NCBI GenBank assembly: GCA_902493545.1
Contig: CABUQI010000080.1
Location: 1-5,774 of the forward strand
Direction: 5' to 3'
DNA length: 5,774 bases
DNA from: an uncultured Collinsella sp.
GTDB taxonomy: Bacteria; Actinomycetota; Coriobacteriia; Coriobacteriales; Coriobacteriaceae
The notes under the pieces were generated by a model. That model had not been told where the DNA came from. It worked only from the letters and a program-made list of their open reading frames with translations, and ran no database searches. Positions 1 through 5,056 of the stretch are shown piece after piece (positions within the stretch are counted from its first letter, which is position 1; each line of letters opens with the position of its first letter). The position numbers and the translations under genes were made by a program.

Positions 1-389
1 CCAACCTGACCGAGATTAACGGCCTGCTGGGTACGTCCTTTACGACCGATGATGTGGATGCCCTGCGCGAGGCGCTTGCCTCCGATGGACGCTTTGCCGG
101 TATTCCCTGGGTTGTCGTTTCGATGGGCGCAGCCGGTTCGGTGGGTTTCCATGAGGGCCGCGCGTTCCGCGCCAAGACGCCCGCGATTGCGGCTGTGAAC
201 GCGACGGGTTCCGGTGACTCGACCATCGCCGGCTTTGCGCATGCCATTGCTGCTGGTGCCGACGATGTCACGGTGCTCAAGACCGCCAATGCCTGTGGCA
301 AGCTCAACGCCATGGATCCTAAGACCGGTCACCTGGTCATGGACCGCTGGGACGAGGTCTACAACAGCGTTGTCGTGACTGAACTGTAG
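1..389 (+). CDS. PfkB-family hexose kinase, LacC (tagatose-6-phosphate kinase)-like, 3' end only
   Basis: The gene is cut at its 5' end; the open frame runs from codon 3-5 to a TAG stop at 387-389, giving 128 visible residues of a protein usually about 310 long. The visible part begins NLTEINGLLG, the conserved segment that in this family normally follows Lys-Pro. The PfkB signature 2 is clear as NATGSGDSTIAGF, with the presumed catalytic base Asp at codon 216-218 and the anion-hole Gly-Ser-Gly before it. The tail reads KLNAMDPKTGHLVMDRWDEVY, which resembles the C-terminus of LacC tagatose-6-phosphate kinases more than FruK. Family role: ATP-dependent phosphorylation of a sugar phosphate, for LacC tagatose-6-phosphate to the 1,6-bisphosphate, in the cytosol. 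It is convergent with the gal operon. The substrate is inferred; 1-phosphofructokinase is the main alternative. Family call very sure, LacC only moderately. Confidence 0.9.
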   Translation, partial: NLTEINGLLGTSFTTDDVDALREALASDGRFAGIPWVVVSMGAAGSVGFHEGRAFRAKTPAIAAVNATGSGDSTIAGFAHAIAAGADDVTVLKTANACGKLNAMDPKTGHLVMDRWDEVYNSVVVTEL

Positions 390-390
390 G

Positions 391-418
391 GTTACGCGGT
401 TTTACCAAACCGCGTAAC
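391..418. repeat. 12-bp perfect hairpin just after the kinase stop
   Basis: GTTACGCGGTTT (391-402) and AAACCGCGTAAC (407-418) are exact reverse complements around a 4-nt TACC loop, starting 2 bp after the stop codon. This is where a 3'-end hairpin is expected, but no T-run follows on either strand. It may be an RNA 3'-stabilising hairpin or a weak or factor-assisted terminator for the kinase transcript rather than a classical intrinsic terminator. Confidence 0.75.
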
Positions 419-431
419 GGCGCGACGCTGC

Positions 432-529
432 AAACGCCCCTAAGCGGCAATCTGACGTTCAATCGTCGGGCATGACCAAAAGGTCAATGCCCTCCTCTTT
501 CACGTCACCTTGCTCGCTTAGGGGCGTTT
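432..529. repeat. 98-bp nested inverted repeat that can fold into one long rod
   Basis: The outer arms AAACGCCCCTAAGCG (432-446) and CGCTTAGGGGCGTTT (515-529) are perfect 15-bp reverse complements. The pairing continues with GCAA (447-450) against TTGC (510-513) across one bulged T at 514. Inside lie TGACGT (453-458) against ACGTCA (502-507), then GGGCATGACC (468-477) against GGTC (482-485) and ATGCCC (487-492) around an AAAA loop, with A486 bulged. T527-T530 follow the GC-rich arm on the + strand, so it could also end rightward transcription. No coding frame is apparent in it. Candidates are a structured RNA, a composite terminator for the kinase transcript, or a small non-autonomous repeat. 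Confidence 0.75.
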
Positions 530-570
530 TCGCTGTCGTTGCCAAGACACCGGCGTTGCCTTGGTCGCAA

Positions 571-641
571 GTAGTCATTGGGGACGCTCTTTAATGACTA
601 GTCGTTTAAGAACGCCCCTTAAGAATGACCCCAATGACTAC
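571..641. repeat. REP/BIME-like inverted element with GTAG heads
   Basis: GTAGTCATTGGGG (571-583) and CCCCAATGACTAC (629-641) are perfect 13-bp reverse complements, so each end reads GTAG inward. The interior carries a second near-symmetry around the palindrome GACTAGTC (596-603). TAGTCATT (572-579) can also pair with AATGACTA (593-600), giving an alternative short hairpin. Compared arm to arm, the right half looks like the left half with a 14-nt stretch in place of one base. GTAG-headed palindromes in inverted pairs are the known form of REP elements mobilised by RAYT (IS200/IS605-like) transposases. That class is inferred from form; copy number elsewhere in the genome cannot be seen here. 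Confidence 0.65.
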
Positions 642-643
642 AC

Positions 644-686
644 TCAAAAACGGCGCCCGTCGGTGATGTTGCCGGCGGGCGCCGTT
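644..686 (-). terminator. Intrinsic terminator of the galKT operon
   Basis: Arms 649-663 and 672-686 form a 15-bp GC-rich stem (core CGGCGCCCG / CGGGCGCCG), with one mismatch at T660/G677 that is a wobble in one strand's RNA. The loop is 8 nt (664-671). On the minus strand the stem is followed by a run of T (complement of A646-A650). It begins 46 bp downstream of the galT stop, the expected place. The + side has no T-run, so it acts leftward. Confidence 0.85.
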
Positions 687-732
687 GTCGTGTAGACGCT
701 ATTTGTTGAGTGCGTGCGTTCGAGCTCGCATG

Positions 733-2361
733 CTATAGCGAGTCGATAAAGCGCTGTTGGGCGGCGCGGCCGGCTTCGTCCCACTTAAAGACGCCGGCGT
801 TGTCGAGCACGTGGCCAAACACCACGCCGACCTCTTCGTGCAGGATGTCGATGGCGTTGTCGGCCGTAAGCTCGTCGGCGCGGCGGGCAAAGACGTCCTC
901 AGCCCATGCGGCGTGGCTGCGGCAAAGGTCGTCGCCCTCGAGCGCGCCGGCAAGGTCGTAGCTGGCATCTGCCTTGGCCGCCAGCAGGTGCTCGCGGACA
1001 GCGCCGAGCTCGGGAACCAAGCGCGGCGGCAAAATGGCCAGGCCCATGACCTCGATCAGGCCGATGTTCTCCTTTTTGATGTGGTGGTACTCAGCATGCG
1101 GATGGAATACGCCCAGCGGATGCTCGTCGGTCGTGATGTTGCAGCGAAGCGCCAGGTAGGCCTCGTAGATTTCGCCGCCGGCGTTGCCGCGGGAGTCCAC
1201 GCGGCGAATGACGGGCGTCACGGTGTTGTGGGCCACGCCGTCGGCCGTGTGTGCGATGACGCCAACCGACTCATCGGTCCACTCGCGCCAGGCAAGGATA
1301 ATCTTCTCGGCGGCGTCGAGCAGCTGGGCGCGGTCGTGCGATCGTAGTCGCAGCACCGAAAGCGGCCACTGTAACACGGTACCGATGACCTGGTCAAAGC
1401 CCGGCACGCTAAACTGCGAGACCTCGGCGGCGTGCATCATGGGGAACTCGTGCGCGCCGCCCTGGAAGTGGTCGTGCGACAGAATCGAGCCGCCCACGAT
1501 GGGCAGGTCGGCGTTGGAGCCAATGAAGTAGTGCGGGAACAGGTCGACAAAGTCGAGCAGGCAGGTCAGCCCCTTGCGGTCGACGTGCATCGGACGATGC
1601 TCGGAGCTCATGGCAATGCAGTGCTCGTTAAAGTACGCGTACGGGCTGTATTGGAAGCCCCAGCGCTCGCCGTCGAGCTTAATGGGGATAACGCGCAGAT
1701 TCTGGCGGGCGGGATGGGCGCCGCCGTCGGCTGCAGCGGAGCGTCCGGGATAGCCTTCGTTTTCGATGCAGAGCTGGCAGGCGGGATACTTCTCGCCCGT
1801 GTTTTTGGCGGCGCCGGCCGCGGCAATATCGCGCGGGTCCTTTTCGGGCTTTGACAGGTTGATGGTAATCTCGAGGTCGCCCCAGTTGGTGGGGGTGCTC
1901 CATTTGATGTTGCGCGCGATGGCGGCACGGCGCACGTAGCCGGCGTCGCAGCACAGGCCGTAGAACCAGTCGGTCGCGGCGCGGGGCTCGTTGACGCCCA
2001 TGCGTCCGTTGAACTCCTCGTTTACAACCGAAGGCCTTGGCATGAGCGCGCCCATGATGCGCATGGCGATGCGGTCGCGGCCCGATGCCGTGTCCTCGGC
2101 GGCGCCGTTGGCAACAGCCGCCTCGGCAAGCGCGGCAAGTGTGCCTTCAAGGTCAAAGTTGGGCAGGGTGTCGGGGTGCAAGAGCGAGAGTTTTTCGGCC
2201 TGGAGCGCCCAGGCCATGTCGAGCGCCGGGCCCGTAGCACCGATGCACTCGAGAATGGTGTTATACGCCCAGATGCGATCGTCCTGGCCGATCATCGATC
2301 GGTGGATAGCGTACTCGATCAGGTTCTGCGCGGCCTCGCGCACGTCAGTCATTACAGCCAT
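733..2361 (-). CDS. galT: UDP-glucose--hexose-1-phosphate uridylyltransferase, class II GalT
   Basis: This Leloir enzyme converts galactose-1-phosphate plus UDP-glucose to glucose-1-phosphate plus UDP-galactose in the cytosol. The class II (Firmicutes-type) pattern is unmistakable: YGLCCDAGYVRR (~134-145), GDLEITINLSKPEKDP (161-176), CQLCIENEGY (195-204), FPHYFIGSNADLPIVGG (275-291), SHDHFQGG (295-302) and HPHAEYHHIKKENIGLIEVMG (420-440). By analogy with the HPHxQ site of class I, His298 is the likely uridylylated nucleophile and Gln300 its partner. The C-terminus GVFKWDEAGR...FIDSL is also family-typical. At 542 residues it is somewhat longer than the usual ~500, through small insertions such as AAADGGA near 209-215. 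Start choice is open: ATG at 2361 has an AGGGGG Shine-Dalgarno about 10 nt upstream, while ATG at 2352 (539 residues) forms TAATG with the galK stop. The stop is TAG; a strong terminator follows. Confidence 0.97.
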   Translation of the reverse strand: MAVMTDVREAAQNLIEYAIHRSMIGQDDRIWAYNTILECIGATGPALDMAWALQAEKLSLLHPDTLPNFDLEGTLAALAEAAVANGAAEDTASGRDRIAMRIMGALMPRPSVVNEEFNGRMGVNEPRAATDWFYGLCCDAGYVRRAAIARNIKWSTPTNWGDLEITINLSKPEKDPRDIAAAGAAKNTGEKYPACQLCIENEGYPGRSAAADGGAHPARQNLRVIPIKLDGERWGFQYSPYAYFNEHCIAMSSEHRPMHVDRKGLTCLLDFVDLFPHYFIGSNADLPIVGGSILSHDHFQGGAHEFPMMHAAEVSQFSVPGFDQVIGTVLQWPLSVLRLRSHDRAQLLDAAEKIILAWREWTDESVGVIAHTADGVAHNTVTPVIRRVDSRGNAGGEIYEAYLALRCNITTDEHPLGVFHPHAEYHHIKKENIGLIEVMGLAILPPRLVPELGAVREHLLAAKADASYDLAGALEGDDLCRSHAAWAEDVFARRADELTADNAIDILHEEVGVVFGHVLDNAGVFKWDEAGRAAQQRFIDSL

Positions 2362-3557
2362 GCCGCGTAAGCCCCCTTGTCAGAAATTGCGTAGTGGCGG
2401 GCAGAGCCCTCGCCCAGCCAGCCGTTCATCTTGGTGATAAAGGTGTCGACCAGGTCGAGCGGCACGAAGGCCTGGATGGTGCCACCAAAGCCGCCACCGT
2501 GGATACGGACGGCGCCACGGCCGTCGAGCACGTGCTCGGCCAGTGCCAGGGCATACATCGAGGGCTGCTCGGAGCCCAGCTTGGCAACGACATTCTGTAG
2601 GTACATGGCAGAGCTGGCGCCGGACTCGCGCGTCAGGACCAGGAACTGATCGATGTCGCCGGCGTTCAGGGCAGCCCAGCGCTTATCGACCAGGCCGTTT
2701 TCGTACCAGTAGTGAACGGCGCGCAGGCAGGCGCGGTCGCCCAGCTTGGCGCGCAGCTCGGGGAGCTTGGCGTCAAAGTCGGCAACGTTTACCTCGCACA
2801 GGCGTGCCTTGCCAAACTCGGCGGCAACGTCCTGCATCTCGCGCGGAACGGCGGCGTAGTCGTCGGTGGCGGCCACGTGGTCGGCACCGACCTTAACGAG
2901 CACGAGCGCATAACCGTGATCCTCAAAGTTGAGCTCGAGCTTCTGGGTTTTAGGCTGAGCCTGGTCCTCAAAGTCCATGTAGGCGAGGCCGCCCAGGCAC
3001 ACAGCGGCCTGGTCCATCAGACCGCAGGGCTTGCCGTAATAGTTGTTCTCGGTGCGCTGGCTCATCTGGGCGAGCGCGACGGGCTCGATGGCGGGTGCGC
3101 CCCAGAGCGTCTCCATGGCGCGACCGTATGCCGCCTCGACAGCAGCGGAGCTCGAAAGACCGCCGCCCGAGGGGACGGAGCAGGTGAAGGCAAAGTCGAA
3201 GCCCTGGGGCTCAACGCCCAGAGCAGCGATTTCGTGGGCCATGCCGCGGACGAGGCTCGCGGACGTGCCCTTCTCGGACTCCTGAACGTCTAGCGTGTCG
3301 AGCGCGATCTCAAACGTGGGATAGCCCTCGTCGGCTACGCGAACCTTGTTGGAATCGGTTGCCACGGCGATGCCGTCGACGGCGACATCGAGCGAGCCGG
3401 CGATAACGTGGCCACCCTCGTGGTCAGTGTGGTTGCCGCTGATCTCGGAGCGGCCGGGCGCGTGCACGTAGAGCACCTGGCGGTCGCCGATGGGGCCAAA
3501 CTCCTCCTCGAACAGCTTGGTGAGCGTGGCGAATGTCTTTTCGTCGGGGGTGGTCAT
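2352..3557 (-). CDS. galK: Galactokinase
   Basis: GalK phosphorylates alpha-D-galactose with ATP to galactose-1-phosphate, the substrate of GalT downstream. At 401 residues it has normal family length, and the GHMP-kinase motifs are in order. The galactokinase signature is GRSEISGNHTDHEGG (35-49), the ATP-binding loop PSGGGLSSSAA (129-139), the catalytic-Asp segment CGLMDQ (178-183, Asp182), a sugar-contact Tyr at 234 (DDYAAVPRE), and the third GHMP motif HGGGFGGT (353-360). Arg36, His43 and Asp45 of the sugar site are kept, but the usual Glu of GEHTD is Asn42. The ATG at 3555-3557 is preceded by AAAGGA about 5 nt upstream. It is first in the operon; its TAA stop overlaps galT, implying translational coupling. 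The LacI-type regulator is divergent and 338 bp away, with operators between. Confidence 0.97.
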   Translation of the reverse strand: MTTPDEKTFATLTKLFEEEFGPIGDRQVLYVHAPGRSEISGNHTDHEGGHVIAGSLDVAVDGIAVATDSNKVRVADEGYPTFEIALDTLDVQESEKGTSASLVRGMAHEIAALGVEPQGFDFAFTCSVPSGGGLSSSAAVEAAYGRAMETLWGAPAIEPVALAQMSQRTENNYYGKPCGLMDQAAVCLGGLAYMDFEDQAQPKTQKLELNFEDHGYALVLVKVGADHVAATDDYAAVPREMQDVAAEFGKARLCEVNVADFDAKLPELRAKLGDRACLRAVHYWYENGLVDKRWAALNAGDIDQFLVLTRESGASSAMYLQNVVAKLGSEQPSMYALALAEHVLDGRGAVRIHGGGFGGTIQAFVPLDLVDTFITKMNGWLGEGSARHYAISDKGAYAAWL

Positions 3558-3601
3558 GGGAGTCCTTTCCTTGGCGCGCCCGGGTGGGTTTTGCGTCGTT
3601 A

Positions 3602-3615
3602 TGAGTACGTTAACA
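3602..3615. promoter_or_regulatory. LacI-type operator A, galK-proximal
   Basis: TGAGTACGTTAACA fits a LacI/GalR operator: an imperfect 14-bp palindrome TGnnnACGTnnnCA centred on CG (3608/3609). It lies inside an 18-bp block (3598-3615) that recurs as an exact reverse complement at 3666-3683. Its centre is about 50 bp upstream of the galK ATG, suited to blocking the galKT promoter or its start point. The regulator binding it is inferred to be the adjacent LacI-family protein. Confidence 0.75.
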
Positions 3616-3644
3616 ACTTAAAGCGGCATGAACCAAGTGTTCAC
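3616..3644 (-). promoter_or_regulatory. Possible galK promoter (weak match)
   Basis: On the minus strand GTGAAC (3644-3639) and TTAAGT (3621-3616) are separated by 17 bp; each keeps only three of six consensus bases. Transcription would begin near operator A. No better -35/-10 pair was found between the operators and galK, so this is a placeholder rather than a firm call. Confidence 0.25.
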
Positions 3645-3665
3645 GATACCGCACGTTACGGGCTA

Positions 3666-3679
3666 TGTTAACGTACTCA
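3666..3679. promoter_or_regulatory. LacI-type operator B, central
   Basis: TGTTAACGTACTCA is operator A in the opposite orientation; the identity extends over 18 bp (3666-3683). Its centre (3672/3673) is 64 bp from that of A, close to six helical turns, so dimers on A and B would face the same side of the DNA. It would lie upstream of the galK promoter and could support a repression loop. Confidence 0.75.
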
Positions 3680-3732
3680 TAACACATCGCTTGTCACTTT
3701 TTGAGAATCTGGTAATCGGTAGAAATACAGCC

Positions 3733-3762
3733 GTGAACGGTACTGCCGTATGGACTTATAAA
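3733..3762 (+). promoter_or_regulatory. Possible promoter of the LacI-family regulator
   Basis: TATAAA at 3757-3762 is a good -10 hexamer, with GTGAAC at 3733-3738 as a partial -35 at 18 bp. Transcription would start around 3769, giving a leader of about 125 nt before the GTG start. Operator C would then sit about 20-33 nt inside the transcript, suggesting autorepression by roadblock. Confidence 0.45.
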
Positions 3763-3788
3763 GCAGAAGAGATGCAGGTCGAAAAAGT

Positions 3789-3802
3789 AGAGTACGTTAA
3801 CA
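3789..3802. promoter_or_regulatory. LacI-type operator C, regulator-proximal
   Basis: AGAGTACGTTAACA matches operator A at 13 contiguous bases (GAGTACGTTAACA, 3790-3802); only the outer T of the palindrome is changed. The centre is 3795/3796, 123 bp from B and 187 bp from A. Its place downstream of the likely regulator promoter suggests autoregulation. Confidence 0.7.
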
Positions 3803-3895
3803 TGCGTCCGACGATAGCGGGCCTCGGCGCGGGATGTATTTCTGCCCGGGCCGGCATTCACGCTATTCAGATCTCGCAAGGGTGAAGGTGATCCT

Positions 3896-4927
3896 GTGGC
3901 AAGGCGCCCGTCCAACGATACCAGTTCGCGTCCGGTCTCCATGGCCGACGTCGCCCGCGCTGCCGGCGTTTCGCAGCAGACGGTCTCGCGCGTTGCCAAC
4001 GGCTTGCCCAATGTGAACGAGCAGACGCGCCAGCGCGTACAGGCCGCGATGCAAGAGCTCGGCTTTCGTCCGAGTTATGCTGGTCGCTCGCTGCGCGACG
4101 GCCGTTACCATTCGGTCGGCCTGTGCGTCAACGATGTCACCAAGTTTGGCAACCTCTCAATGATCGACGGCATCGCCAGCGCTGCTCGCGAGCATAATTG
4201 CGCTATCACGCTGGTCGAGATGTCCAAGACCGAGGAGTTTTCGCTTGCCGAGGCCACGCGTCGTATGGCCGCATTGCCGGTGGACGGCATCATCATCGGC
4301 ATGAGCCGCATGGCGCCCGATTTTGAGACGTTTGATCCACTGCCGGGCATTGGCACGGTTATCGTCACCATGTACGCGCACCCGCGGGTGACCACGGTCG
4401 ACTCCGATCATTACGGCTGCTCGCTCTTGCTTATGGATCATCTGTTTGAGCTGGGGCACGAGCAAATTCGCTATATTGGCGGCCCGTCGTTCTCGGTCGA
4501 CGAACAATTTCGTCGCGCCGGTTGGCAGGATGCGCTCGAGCGTAAACACATCGAGCCGGCAGTGCCGCTCGAGGGCGACTGGTCTGCCAACAGCGGCTAC
4601 GAGGCCGGCAGGTACCTGGCCGAGCACGATCGCACCATGACGGCGATTTACGCGGCAAACGATCAGATGGCAAATGGCGCGATTGCCGCGCTGCGTGATA
4701 GCGGTCTGCGCGTGCCCGAGGACGTGAGCGTGGTGGGCGTCGATGATTCGCTCGATGATTTTGTAGCACACAACGAGCTCACGACCGTGCGATTCGATCT
4801 ACATCAGCGCGGACGCGAGGTGTTTGAGCATGCGGTTCCCGAGGCGGGTACGGCGGGCAAAACCGTTGCCATTCGTATTCCCGGCCAGCTCATTATTCGG
4901 CATAGCACGGCGATACCACACTCATAG
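3896..4927 (+). CDS. LacI/GalR-family transcriptional regulator, probable repressor of galKT
   Basis: At 343 residues it has the full LacI-family architecture. The N-terminal helix-turn-helix is MADVARAAGVSQQTVSRVANG (16-36). The hinge region is GFRPSYAGRSLRDGR (56-70), which inserts in the minor groove in this family. The periplasmic-binding-protein-like effector domain follows, with typical marks GIIIG (131-135), RRAGW (206-210), YAANDQMANGAI (252-263), RVPEDVSVVGVDD (272-284) and ELTTVRFDLHQRG (294-306). The GTG start at 3896 has AAGGTGA 4 nt upstream; the alternative ATG at 3941 would start right at the helix-turn-helix but has no clear ribosome site. It is divergent from galK and shares the operator-bearing spacer, so control of galKT and itself is the natural inference. 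The effector, probably galactose or a derivative, cannot be read from sequence. No obvious intrinsic terminator follows the TAG stop. Confidence 0.95.
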   Translation: MARRPSNDTSSRPVSMADVARAAGVSQQTVSRVANGLPNVNEQTRQRVQAAMQELGFRPSYAGRSLRDGRYHSVGLCVNDVTKFGNLSMIDGIASAAREHNCAITLVEMSKTEEFSLAEATRRMAALPVDGIIIGMSRMAPDFETFDPLPGIGTVIVTMYAHPRVTTVDSDHYGCSLLLMDHLFELGHEQIRYIGGPSFSVDEQFRRAGWQDALERKHIEPAVPLEGDWSANSGYEAGRYLAEHDRTMTAIYAANDQMANGAIAALRDSGLRVPEDVSVVGVDDSLDDFVAHNELTTVRFDLHQRGREVFEHAVPEAGTAGKTVAIRIPGQLIIRHSTAIPHS

Positions 4928-5010
4928 TTTGCGCAGGTAAACGGCGATTTATCGTATTTCAATAACAATCGGTATGGATGCTGGCAGATAACAGTTGGGA
5001 TACTGCCGAG

Positions 5011-5019
5011 TGTTATGAT
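5011..5019 (+). promoter_or_regulatory. Extended -10 promoter of the flavodiiron gene
   Basis: TGTTATGAT is an extended -10 (TGn plus TATGAT, five of six to consensus). No good -35 lies 16-18 bp upstream, which is common with extended -10 promoters. Transcription would start near 5026, about 30 nt before the ATG. Nothing else firm is seen in the spacer from 4928, apart from a weak bulged inverted repeat around 4983-5007. Confidence 0.6.
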
Positions 5020-5040
5020 AGACGGGTTCTTTTGTCTATC
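5017..5040. promoter_or_regulatory. 7-bp dyad over the flavodiiron promoter start site
   Basis: GATAGAC (5017-5023) and GTCTATC (5034-5040) are perfect reverse complements around a 10-nt spacer. The dyad overlaps the end of the -10 element and the predicted start, and ends just before the AGGAGG ribosome site (5042-5047). It is placed like a repressor operator; its protein partner is unknown. Confidence 0.5.
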
Positions 5041-5056
5041 TAGGAGGCTTTGCCTG

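Noticed and set aside
390..732. CRISPR-like or tandem repeat array in the structured spacer
   Set aside because: The repeats are inverted pairs of differing sequence, not regularly spaced direct repeats, and no cas genes are seen.
757..1347. Open frame of 196 codons on the + strand inside galT
   Set aside because: It lies fully antisense to a well-conserved galT, has no recognisable motifs, and is explained by high-GC codon use leaving the opposite strand open.
2712..3293. Open frame of 193 codons on the + strand inside galK
   Set aside because: Antisense shadow of the galactokinase frame; its low-complexity Gly/Ala/Val-rich translation matches no family I know.
3653..3658. ACGTTA as a possible fourth operator between A and B
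   Set aside because: Only the six-base core matches; the outer TG and CA of the palindrome are missing.
4157..4771. Open frame of 204 codons on the minus strand inside the LacI-family gene
   Set aside because: The + strand frame has full LacI-family motifs over the same bases; the antisense product has none.
4983..5007. GGCAG/CTGCC inverted repeat as a terminator of the regulator gene
   Set aside because: The stem is short and bulged, has no T-run, and sits beside the next gene's promoter.
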